A stretch of 9,146 nt of DNA. It comes from Gemmatimonadaceae bacterium (GTDB taxonomy: Bacteria > Gemmatimonadota > Gemmatimonadetes > Gemmatimonadales > Gemmatimonadaceae). The stretch is taken from contig JANYKY010000107.1 of NCBI GenBank assembly GCA_025357975.1, positions 1 to 9,146 of the forward strand, given 5' to 3'. The notes under the pieces were generated by a model. It was not told the origin of the DNA. It saw nothing but the letters and a program-made list of their open reading frames with translations, and made no database searches. This document shows, one piece after another, positions 1 through 6,772 of this stretch. Made by a program: the position numbers and the translations under genes. The first letter of the stretch is position 1. The number at the start of each line of letters is the position of its first letter.

Positions 1-55
1 TTGCCGAGCGGCGCATTGGTTTACCGGAATTTGTGGTGCGGGAAAATAACAACAG

Positions 56-84
56 AAAAAAAAGCCCAACCGACCTGGTTGGGC
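56..84 (-). terminator. Intrinsic terminator, minus strand
   Basis: A perfect 8-bp stem (64-71 with 77-84, GCCCAACC/GGTTGGGC) encloses a 5-nt loop. Read on the minus strand it is followed at once by eight T residues (56-63 on the plus strand are all A). This is a textbook rho-independent terminator for leftward transcription. It would end the transcript of the kinase-like gene, whose stop codon lies about 165 nt upstream. No T-tract follows on the plus strand, so it should act in one direction only. Confidence 0.85.
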
Positions 85-248
85 GACTGGCTCGGCCGGC
101 TTTGAGGCGGCGATTCACGAGCATTGCAGCCCGGTACAAGGAAATGCCGGGAACCGGTCAGCGCAAGATAAATAAACTCAAACTGCCAGGCACCCGCTGA
201 CAAATCGCGGAATGTTACGAAACAGAAATGTTTGAGATCGAAACGGAC
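85..248 (-). other. Long 3' untranslated stretch after the kinase-like gene
   Basis: About 165 nt lie between the kinase-like stop codon and the minus-strand terminator. The only open frames crossing it also run through the terminator hairpin, so I do not call a gene. I see no tRNA T-loop signature. A weak inverted repeat is present (CCGGT at 131-135 with ACCGG at 153-157). It may be a plain 3' UTR or may contain a small RNA ending at the terminator; the sequence does not decide. Confidence 0.35.
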
Positions 249-1208
249 TTATTTGTTGAATCCGAGGAAGACCATCACGCCGACGAGCACTATCACCAGC
301 AAAACGAGGACTGTCACCGCCTTTTGACCCTTTCCCGCGGCCGGCGCCGGAGGCGGGACAAGCATCTCCTTTGTCATAACCGCCAGAATTTCGCGGGCCG
401 ACTCCGGCCGTTTCGACGGGTCCTTGCAAAGACATCGCATGATGAGCCGATTTACCGCTGACGGAATCTCTGATTTCCCGGTCGCGAGCTGTGCTGGTTC
501 TTCGTCAGTGTGTGCGGCCGCCATCTGCCTGGGAGTGTTGCGACCTGCGAAGGGATGCCTGCCGCCAAGGAGCTCGTACGCAATTACTCCCCACGCATAG
601 ACGTCGGATCGCGCGTCAGCGGGACTGCCTTGCGCCTGTTCCGGCGTGGAATAACGAACCGGATCTGCCGCTGCAACCCAGCTCTGAGGATCGTTCGCCG
701 TTCTGTTTCGCAATGCTGTGAAGACCTCTGCGACGCCGAGATCTGCGACGAGCGCCGAGCCGCCGCTGATGAGAATGCTGTCCGGCGTAAGTCCGCCATG
801 CACCACTCCGTGGAGATGCGCATGAGTGAGCGCCGCCGAGACATCGCGCAGCACGGTCATCGAATCGGCCAACTCCATGCGACCGCCGCGGCCAAGCCTT
901 GCGCGAAGTGTTCGAGCGTCGATCGCTGGAGATATCCAGTAGAAAGTGTTCGAGCTCAAACCGGATTCGATGATCGAAAGAATATTCGGGTGGCGAATGC
1001 GTCGCGCCGCGAGCCCCGCATCGGTGAGCGGCGGCGAGGAACTCTTCATCTCATCCAGTGAGATGCCTTTGATGTTGACACGCGTTTCATCAGCCTTGCC
1101 GACCCCGTCGAGAATCAACAGGCCACCGGGGCTCGGCATTTCACGATCGATCGAATAATCTGAGCCGATCGCGTTCTGGATGTCGGATCGAACGGTGGAG
1201 TCTGGCAT
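249..1208 (-). CDS. Ser/Thr protein kinase-like protein, probable tail-anchored pseudokinase
   Basis: This 319-residue protein has a Hanks-type kinase fold at about residues 18-280, a Pro/Ala/Lys linker, and one hydrophobic helix at about 297-316 with only a few residues after it, so the kinase lobe should face the cytoplasm. Fold landmarks are a YSIDRE start (18-23), a possible VAIK-type lysine K47, HPNIL (73-77), DLG at 156-158 in the DFG position, TPE at 188-190 in the APE position, the subdomain IX Asp D202, and R267 in DPSKRP. The catalytic loop is broken: where HRDxKxxN is expected it reads HGGLTPDS (137-144), so the base Asp is G139, the Lys is T141 and the metal-binding Asn is S144. 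The glycine loop begins PSPGG (25-29), and the helix C Glu position appears to be A64. Phosphotransfer is therefore unlikely; a scaffold or regulator role is inferred. The start is the only one possible: an in-frame TAG lies 9 nt upstream and no Shine-Dalgarno is visible. It is divergent from the M13 peptidase. Confidence 0.88.
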   Translation of the reverse strand: MPDSTVRSDIQNAIGSDYSIDREMPSPGGLLILDGVGKADETRVNIKGISLDEMKSSSPPLTDAGLAARRIRHPNILSIIESGLSSNTFYWISPAIDARTLRARLGRGGRMELADSMTVLRDVSAALTHAHLHGVVHGGLTPDSILISGGSALVADLGVAEVFTALRNRTANDPQSWVAAADPVRYSTPEQAQGSPADARSDVYAWGVIAYELLGGRHPFAGRNTPRQMAAAHTDEEPAQLATGKSEIPSAVNRLIMRCLCKDPSKRPESAREILAVMTKEMLVPPPAPAAGKGQKAVTVLVLLVIVLVGVMVFLGFNK

Positions 1209-1219
1209 CAGGCAAAGCT

Positions 1220-1228
1220 ATTCTAACA
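1220..1228 (-). promoter_or_regulatory. Candidate extended -10 promoter of the kinase-like gene
   Basis: On the minus strand the sequence reads TGTTAGAAT: a TGn extension followed by TAGAAT, one mismatch from TATAAT. It ends 11 nt before the ATG at 1208, so transcription would begin only about 3-5 nt before the start codon. That fits the missing Shine-Dalgarno and suggests a leaderless or near-leaderless mRNA. No convincing -35 box is visible, as is usual for extended -10 promoters. This is inference from a short motif. Confidence 0.4.
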
Positions 1229-1354
1229 CGGTCATGGAGAACACGGTGCGGTGATTACCATTTCCCGCCGCCTGACTGTCCGCTGCATCTGAAATGGCCG
1301 TGAGTTATCGTTCATCACTCGTACCGCACCTTCACCCGCGCTGCCGCTCATCCT

Positions 1355-3433
1355 ATGCCGAAATTACGCCTGCTGTCGCTTGCCCTCACCTTCGTTGCAA
1401 TGCCCGCGATTGTCCATGCGCAAACTGTAACGACGACGGCGGGCTTCGCTGTTCCGATCCCGCCCGCGCTGAAGGTTTTCGACCCCTCGTTCATCGACAA
1501 GACCGCGAATGCCTGCAGCGATTTCTTCGCGTTTGCAAATGGCGCATGGATAAAAAACGACACCATTCCTGCAGCCTTCTCATCGTCCGGGGTCGGCCGA
1601 GACATGACCGATCGCAACGAGCTCGTTGTGCGCTCGGTCCTCGACGAGGCCGTCAAAGCGCGCCATACGGCGCCAGCCGGCAGCACCCTCGCGAAACTGG
1701 GCAACTACTACGCAAGCTGCATGGACACAGCACGCGCACAGCGCGACGGCATTTCACCGTTGCAGGCAGACCTGCATAGGATTGACGCGGTCAGGTCGCG
1801 CGAGGCGCTGGTGGCTGAAATCGCCTCGCTTCAGAAGATGGGCGTCAACCTAGCATTCCGATTTCGCCCCGACGCGGACCCGAAAGATGCCGCCCATTAC
1901 ATCGCGTGGGCGTCGCAAGGCGGGCTTGGGATGCCCGATCGCGACTACTATACGAAGACAGACGCCGCGTCCGATTCGCTGCGCCGCAAATATGTTGCTC
2001 ACGTCGCCCGCGCGCTCGCTCTCGCCGGTGAAGCCCCGTCCGCTGCAGCGGCTGATGCGAATCGAGTGATGGCCCTGGAGACCGAGCTTGCGAAGGCGTC
2101 GATGACGCGAGTAGCACTGCGCGATCCAAACGCGAGCTATCACAAGACGACTTCTGCCGAGCTTGCGAAGCTCGCTCCTTCGGTCAACTGGCTGTCATAC
2201 TATCGCTCGATCGGGTTGTCCTCGAGCACACCATATCTCAACGTCGCACAGCCCGATTTCATGCGACGATTGAACGGCTTGATCGAGACGACTCCGCTCG
2301 ACGACTGGCGCGCATACATGCGGTACCATCTGATCAGCTCCGCATCGCCGTGGCTCAGCAGCTCGTTCGCCAATGAAGATTTCACATACAACGCGTTATA
2401 CAGCGGGGCAAAGCAAATGCTGCCGCGCTGGAAGCGTTGCGCGCGTATCACGGATCGCCAGCTCGGCGAAGCACTCGGCCAGGCCTACGTGACGCAGACG
2501 TTCTCGCCGGCGGCAAAGGCCCAGGCGAGGCAGGTCATCGACGACATTCGCTCATCATTTCGCGAGCGGCTGATGAACCTGTCGTGGATGTCCGATTCAA
2601 CGCGTCAGCTCGCATTGAAAAAGCTCGCGGCGATGAATGAGAAAGTCGGCTATCCTGATGCGTGGCGAAATTACTCCTCACTGCAGGTCGTCGATGGTCC
2701 ATTTGCCCCCAACGTTTTCCGCGCCAATGCATTTGAGTGGAAGCGGGTTGTAAATCGGCCGGGCCAGCCGGTCGACAAGACCGAGTGGGGCATGACGGTT
2801 CCGACCGTGAATGCGTACTACGATCCGTCGATGAACGAGATGGTTTTTCCCGCCGGTGCTCTCGCACCCCAGACGTTCGACCCCAATGGAGACATGGCAT
2901 CGAACTACGGGTCCCTCGGCGGAAGCTGGGCCGGGCATGAGCTAACGCATGGCTTCGACGACGAAGGGCGTCGCTACGACGCGCAGGGGAATCTGCGCGA
3001 TTGGTGGACCGCCCAGGATTCGGTTCGCTTCACCGAGCAGGCGAACCGCATCGTCCAGCAATTCAACGGCTATGTCGCAATCGACACGATCCACGTCAAT
3101 GGGGCGCTCACGTTAGGCGAAAACCTCGCGGACTATGGGGGAATGCTCATCGCCTATGACGCGCTTGAAAAAGCGCTCAACCGGACAGGGAAACGAGACA
3201 TCATCGACGGCTATACGCCCGAGCAGCGGTTCTTCATCGCCTACGCGCAGTCGTGGCGCTCGCACTCCCGGCCCGAGTCGATTCGTACTGCCGTCAAGAC
3301 GGATCCCCATGCTCCGGCGTACTGGCGCACCAACGGGCCACTCTCCAACATGCCTCAATTCGCAAAAGCGTTTGGGTGCAGGGAAGGCGATGCGATGGTA
3401 AGACCGTCCGGAGTTGTTCCGACTATCTGGTGA
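1355..3433 (+). CDS. Secreted M13-family (neprilysin/PepO-like) zinc metalloendopeptidase
   Basis: This 692-residue precursor has a Sec signal peptide with likely cleavage after VHA (residue 22). The M13 N-terminal domain follows (about 40-430, opening with the typical CSDFFAFANGAWI) and then the catalytic domain (about 475-692). The zinc site is complete: HELTH at 528-532 (H528, E529, H532) and the third ligand E589 with D593 in GENLADYGG. NAYYDP (486-491) matches the substrate-backbone-binding NAY of neprilysin. H652 and R658 are spaced like neprilysin H711 and R717. It ends in the usual ...IW. Length is normal for bacterial members. It should cleave oligopeptides outside the cytoplasm; there is no lipobox or membrane anchor, so it is probably periplasmic or released. 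The start is fixed: an in-frame TGA lies at 1301-1303 and ATG 1355 is the first start codon after it, although no Shine-Dalgarno is seen. It is monocistronic, divergent from the pseudokinase and ended by the 3471-3510 terminator. Confidence 0.95.
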   Translation: MPKLRLLSLALTFVAMPAIVHAQTVTTTAGFAVPIPPALKVFDPSFIDKTANACSDFFAFANGAWIKNDTIPAAFSSSGVGRDMTDRNELVVRSVLDEAVKARHTAPAGSTLAKLGNYYASCMDTARAQRDGISPLQADLHRIDAVRSREALVAEIASLQKMGVNLAFRFRPDADPKDAAHYIAWASQGGLGMPDRDYYTKTDAASDSLRRKYVAHVARALALAGEAPSAAAADANRVMALETELAKASMTRVALRDPNASYHKTTSAELAKLAPSVNWLSYYRSIGLSSSTPYLNVAQPDFMRRLNGLIETTPLDDWRAYMRYHLISSASPWLSSSFANEDFTYNALYSGAKQMLPRWKRCARITDRQLGEALGQAYVTQTFSPAAKAQARQVIDDIRSSFRERLMNLSWMSDSTRQLALKKLAAMNEKVGYPDAWRNYSSLQVVDGPFAPNVFRANAFEWKRVVNRPGQPVDKTEWGMTVPTVNAYYDPSMNEMVFPAGALAPQTFDPNGDMASNYGSLGGSWAGHELTHGFDDEGRRYDAQGNLRDWWTAQDSVRFTEQANRIVQQFNGYVAIDTIHVNGALTLGENLADYGGMLIAYDALEKALNRTGKRDIIDGYTPEQRFFIAYAQSWRSHSRPESIRTAVKTDPHAPAYWRTNGPLSNMPQFAKAFGCREGDAMVRPSGVVPTIW

Positions 3434-3470
3434 GATGATTTTCAGCAAATAGGATCATCCAGGTTCTCCC

Positions 3471-3510
3471 AAAAAAATGGCTGCCCGTTAAGGACAGCCA
3501 TTTTTCTTGC
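3471..3510. terminator. Bidirectional intrinsic terminator between convergent genes
   Basis: An 11-bp perfect inverted repeat (3473-3483 with 3495-3505, core ATGGCTG/CAGCCAT) has an 11-nt loop. The core is flanked by an A-tract on the left (3471-3477) and a T-tract on the right (3501-3505, then CTT). Each strand thus shows a hairpin followed by a U-run. It can end both the M13 peptidase transcript (stop at 3433) and the convergent lipoprotein transcript (stop at 3532). Confidence 0.9.
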
Positions 3511-3531
3511 AGCCATGCTTGTCTAAAACCG

Positions 3532-3960
3532 TTACTTACCGCATTTGAGAGTAACGCGGTCTCTTTCCGCCGGCATGTATACAGCGAGTGCCGATACCTT
3601 CGTGTCTGCCGAGTTGGCGCCGACTGCCGCGCCGATGACTTTGGCAGTCGCGCCGGTTTCCTTGAAATCGTTCACGATGATCGCGTTGGCACCGACCTGT
3701 GCCGCCTTCTTTCTGATCTGATCAGTGATTTTGCCGTCGCTGGTGTAGACCGAGTTGCCTTCGGCGCTGATCCAAGCGAGCTCGTAGTAATCGTGGGGAA
3801 CGGCCGCACGACTCGTGTAGAGATCCACAGCTTCGTCGCACGTCGGCGCGCGGTTCATGCCCATGCTCACGTCGGTAGTGTGCGTGCGGACTCCGCAAGC
3901 AGAAGCTGCAAGCGTCGTGAGGATGAGCGGCAACGCCCATCTGGATGTGGTTCGACTCAT
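3532..3960 (-). CDS. Small lipoprotein with a GANAII motif (RcsF/YbjQ/DUF4156-like)
   Basis: This 142-residue protein has a lipoprotein signal peptide: basic N-terminus, hydrophobic core (WALPLILTTLAAS), and a lipobox-like ASAC with the lipidated Cys at C22. Gly follows at +2, which argues against inner-membrane retention under the enterobacterial rule. The mature part carries KKAAQVGANAII (residues 84-95). An AAxxGANA motif of this kind occurs in several small envelope families (RcsF, YbjQ-like, DUF4156-like). I could not assign one family, so the function is unknown. Two further cysteines, C41 near the mature N-terminus and C140 two residues from the C-terminus, could form a disulfide. I chose ATG 3960 over an in-frame TTG at 3978 because AAGGAGA sits 5 nt before the ATG and the TTG would put that Shine-Dalgarno inside the coding region. 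It is convergent with the M13 gene and divergent from the catalase. Confidence 0.82.
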   Translation of the reverse strand: MSRTTSRWALPLILTTLAASACGVRTHTTDVSMGMNRAPTCDEAVDLYTSRAAVPHDYYELAWISAEGNSVYTSDGKITDQIRKKAAQVGANAIIVNDFKETGATAKVIGAAVGANSADTKVSALAVYMPAERDRVTLKCGK

Positions 3961-3965
3961 GTTGC

Positions 3966-3972
3966 TCTCCTT
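3966..3972 (-). promoter_or_regulatory. Ribosome binding site deciding the lipoprotein start
   Basis: The minus strand reads AAGGAGA followed by a 5-nt spacer and then ATG at 3960. It is the only strong Shine-Dalgarno I find in the window. It sets the start 18 nt downstream of the longest open frame, which would otherwise begin with TTG at 3978. Confidence 0.85.
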
Positions 3973-4115
3973 GTTCAAGTGGGGGCCCTAATGTTGCTCA
4001 GGGCATCGTTCACTATTGCAAGCGGGGTACCGTGAAAACATCCGCAGTGACGAAGAGGAATCCATGAGCCGTTCGGTAGACTGATCTGATGCCACAGGGA
4101 TAGCGGGAATATCTC

Positions 4116-4144
4116 TTGCCAGTAATGCAATTTTCCTTTATCCA
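4116..4144 (+). promoter_or_regulatory. katE: Candidate catalase promoter abutting the start codon
   Basis: TTGCCA (4116-4121, one mismatch from TTGACA) is followed by a 17-nt spacer and TATCCA (4139-4144, a weak 3 of 6 match to TATAAT). Transcription would begin within a base or two of the ATG at 4153, giving a leaderless mRNA. This agrees with the in-frame TAA directly before the ATG and with only a weak AGG as possible Shine-Dalgarno. The -10 match is poor, so another promoter further up in the 192-bp divergent region remains possible. Confidence 0.3.
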
Positions 4145-4152
4145 GGCCTTAA

Positions 4153-6600
4153 ATGTCGAAAAAGAAGGCGTCGTCAACGTCAGCAGCGAAAAAATCGAGC
4201 GGGTCCAAGGGCCGTGCGTCAACGAAACCCACGCCGAAGAACGCAGAGCCGGCGACGGCAGCCTCCCGAAATACAGCGAGTGCACCCACACATCCCTCGC
4301 CCGCGCCGGCCGGCGACAAGCTCTCTAAAAAAATGGAGGCAACGGAGGCGCTCGTCGCTTCGGTTCCCTTCAATCCGAATAAGCCTGGGGAGTTTGGGCG
4401 CGAGAATGCCGTAAATCCGCCAACCGGGGTTTCCGTCTCTTCTCCATCGCCCGACGTCGGATCGAGTACGCTGACCGAGGCAAATCCATCGGACAAGACG
4501 GGCAGCGGCGATGCTATTGAAGGTGTGAATCCGCTCGTTGGGCCACTCGATCGCGTGCGTGTGGACAACACCGGCCGTACCCTGACGACGAATCAGGGCG
4601 TACTTGTCGCCGATAACCAGAACTCTTTGAAGGCTGGTCTTCGCGGACCAACGCTCCTCGAAGATTTCATACTGCGCGAAAAGATTACTCACTTCGATCA
4701 CGAACGCATCCCCGAGCGAATTGTGCACGCACGCGGATCCGGCGCTCATGGAATGTTCGAGTGCTACGAGTCTCTCGATAGAATTACGCGTGCCGCGCCG
4801 TTTCAACGGGCCGGAAAGCAGACCCCGGTTTTCGTGCGCTTTTCGACTGTCGCGGGTGAGCGCGGATCCGCGGACACTGCTCGAGACGTGAGAGGCTTTG
4901 CAGTGAAGTTCTATACGGATGAGGGGAATTGGGATCTGGTCGGCAATAACATTCCCGTCTTTTTCATCCAGGATGCGATGAAATTCCCGGATCTTGTCCA
5001 CGCGGTAAAGCCGGAGCCGCATCATGCGATGCCGCAGGCGGCGTCGGCACATGACACGTTCTGGGACTTCATCTCTCTGATGCCCGAATCGACGCACATG
5101 ATGATGTGGGTAATGTCCGACAGGGCGCTTCCACGCAGCTATCGAATGATGCAGGGATTTGGCGTGCATACTTACCGGTTGGTCAACGAGGCCGGCGAAT
5201 CTGTGTTCGTGAAGTTTCACTGGCGGCCGTTGCAGGGCACTCATTCGCTGGTATGGGATGAATCCGCGAAGATTCAGGGAGCTGATCCCGATTACCACAG
5301 GCGGGATCTGTGGGAGTCCATCGAGACCGGCGCCTACCCCGAGTGGGAGCTTGGCTTTCAAATTTTCACGGAGGAGCAGGCAAACTCATTCAGCTTCGAC
5401 GTGCTCGATGCAACGAAGATCATCCCGGAAGAGCTGATCCCTGTCACTCCTGTCGGACGGATGGTTCTCAATCGCAATCCCGACAATTTTTTTGCGGAGA
5501 CCGAACAGGTCGCGTTCTGCACAGCCCACGTCGTTCCGGGAATTGATTTCTCGAATGACCCGCTGCTGGCCGGCCGTATCCATTCATATGTCGATACGCA
5601 GATCTCGCGGCTTGGCGGTGCGAATTTTCACGAAATCCCGATCAATGCCCCGGTCGCGCCCGTGAACAACAATCAGCGTGATGGCATGCATCGTCAGGCA
5701 ATCGCTCGCGGACGCGTTGCGTACGAGCCCAACTCGCTCGGCGGAGGCTGTCCGTTTCAGGCCGGATCCAAAGGCTTCGTTTCATTTCCGGAGCCCATTC
5801 AAGAAGACAAGCTACGCGGCAAGCCCGAGAAATTTGCGGACCATTACACGCAGGCAAAGCTCTTCTACAACAGCCAGACTGATTGGGAGAAGGCGCACAT
5901 TGAGGGAGGGTTCAGGTTCGAGCTCAGCAAGTTGACTGTCCCGGCCATTCGCGAACGGATGGTGGCGTCACTGCGCAACGTGGATGAAGATCTTGCCGCG
6001 CGGGTTGCCGAAGGTCTTGGGCTAGATCTGCCCGACCCGCTTCCGAGGGTGCTGGCTAATCCGACCCGCGCCGAGGTCACTGAATCGCCGGCATTGTCTC
6101 TGACCGCGCTTCCTGGCGAAGCCGGGGTAGCGACTCGGAAGGTTGCGATACTCATCGCCGACGGGGTCGAGGGCGCAGCTCTGAAAGACTTGCATGCGAA
6201 GCTCACGAATGCTGGTGCGGTTCCGCGTTTCGTCGGTGTTCGACTTGGAAGTGTAGCTACGTCCGATGGCGGGAAAATCGAAGCAGATGCCTCAGTGGAA
6301 AATTCACCACCGGTCCTTTTTGATGGCCTGGTGCTTCCCGACGGTGCTGCTGGGGTAAACGCACTTGCATCGGATGGTCATACGATGGAGTTCGTCAAAG
6401 ATCAGTTCCGTCACTCCAAGACCATACTGGCTTTAGGTGCGTCAGACGCATTGCTCGACAAGGCCGGGATTCCCGCGAATGCGACCGATGCCGGCCTTAT
6501 GCGACTCAAGGGTTCGGACAAAAATGTGGCGACTCGATTCATGTCCTCGCTAGCAATGCACCGTCATCCGGAGCGCGAGACAGACCCGCCTCTCATTTGA
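4153..6600 (+). CDS. katE: Large-subunit monofunctional catalase, HPII/KatE type
   Basis: This 815-residue protein converts hydrogen peroxide to water and oxygen using heme, normally as a cytoplasmic tetramer. The core (about residues 130-640) is very close to E. coli HPII, including [29 protein letters not shown] and RNPDNFFAE. The distal catalytic pair is H192 (VHARGS) and N265 (VGNNIP), and the proximal heme ligand is Y479 ([12 protein letters not shown]). A C-terminal DJ-1/PfpI-like domain follows (about 663-800) with no nucleophilic Cys at the expected elbow (LALGAS), as in other HPII enzymes. Two oddities: the first 30 residues carry nine Lys/Arg and no acidic residue, and the tail before the catalytic His is about 64 residues longer than in HPII; and C456 stands where HPII has His392, which is cross-linked to the heme-ligand Tyr. 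The start is bounded by TAA immediately upstream. An internal ATG at 4333 (M61) is an alternative without a better ribosome site. Confidence 0.96.
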   Translation: MSKKKASSTSAAKKSSGSKGRASTKPTPKNAEPATAASRNTASAPTHPSPAPAGDKLSKKMEATEALVASVPFNPNKPGEFGRENAVNPPTGVSVSSPSPDVGSSTLTEANPSDKTGSGDAIEGVNPLVGPLDRVRVDNTGRTLTTNQGVLVADNQNSLKAGLRGPTLLEDFILREKITHFDHERIPERIVHARGSGAHGMFECYESLDRITRAAPFQRAGKQTPVFVRFSTVAGERGSADTARDVRGFAVKFYTDEGNWDLVGNNIPVFFIQDAMKFPDLVHAVKPEPHHAMPQAASAHDTFWDFISLMPESTHMMMWVMSDRALPRSYRMMQGFGVHTYRLVNEAGESVFVKFHWRPLQGTHSLVWDESAKIQGADPDYHRRDLWESIETGAYPEWELGFQIFTEEQANSFSFDVLDATKIIPEELIPVTPVGRMVLNRNPDNFFAETEQVAFCTAHVVPGIDFSNDPLLAGRIHSYVDTQISRLGGANFHEIPINAPVAPVNNNQRDGMHRQAIARGRVAYEPNSLGGGCPFQAGSKGFVSFPEPIQEDKLRGKPEKFADHYTQAKLFYNSQTDWEKAHIEGGFRFELSKLTVPAIRERMVASLRNVDEDLAARVAEGLGLDLPDPLPRVLANPTRAEVTESPALSLTALPGEAGVATRKVAILIADGVEGAALKDLHAKLTNAGAVPRFVGVRLGSVATSDGGKIEADASVENSPPVLFDGLVLPDGAAGVNALASDGHTMEFVKDQFRHSKTILALGASDALLDKAGIPANATDAGLMRLKGSDKNVATRFMSSLAMHRHPERETDPPLI

Positions 6601-6772
6601 GGTCAAACGCTCCGCTTGATCCGAAATAAACGGGCATGAGTGAAACGAGCAGAGTGACTTTGGCCTTCGGTGATGGAGCGTCCATGGGTGCTTGTGTATT
6701 ACGCCGGTGGCATTGTTGGCGAGTGCATTCAAAGTTGAATGACGGGGCGGGATTCTTGCCACTATCGCACAC
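6601..6772. other. Intergenic region between catalase and histidine kinase
   Basis: These 172 bp carry no supported gene. I see only small inverted repeats (TTTGA/TCAAA across the catalase stop at about 6596-6607, and ATGGA/TCCAT near 6674-6686), neither followed by a T-tract, so no intrinsic terminator for the catalase is evident. A TTGAAT at 6735-6740 could be a -35 element, but no good -10 follows at normal spacing. Read-through from the catalase into the kinase is therefore possible but not shown. Confidence 0.4.

Noticed and set aside
1..55. Possible tail of a plus-strand gene entering from the left edge
   Set aside because: Short open stretches exist in all three frames, but none shows a recognisable C-terminus, and the nearby terminator points the other way. 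There is too little sequence to call.
21..203. Minus-strand 60-codon frame downstream of the kinase-like gene
   Set aside because: It runs straight through the strong terminator hairpin and U-tract at 56-84 and shows no recognisable features.
100..248. tRNA or other structured RNA in the left intergenic region
   Set aside because: No T-loop GTTCRANNC, no acceptor stem pairing and no cloverleaf could be drawn on either strand.
510..1061. Plus-strand open frame opposite the kinase-like gene
   Set aside because: Arg/Cys-rich translation with no domain; it is antisense to a gene with clear kinase-fold motifs.
1355..3433. Lipoprotein or membrane-anchored form of the M13 peptidase
   Set aside because: The signal peptide ends VHA-QT with no Cys at the cleavage site, and no other hydrophobic helix is seen, so a soluble secreted form is the better reading.
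4219..5361. Long minus-strand open frame (about 380 codons) opposite the catalase
   Set aside because: It lies wholly inside the well-supported katE coding region, its translation shows no recognisable domain, and it is rich in Arg as expected for an antisense shadow of a G+C-rich gene.
6139..6600. Separate DJ-1/PfpI amidotransferase gene after the catalase
   Set aside because: It is in frame and continuous with the catalase core, and large-subunit HPII catalases normally carry this C-terminal domain without its catalytic Cys.
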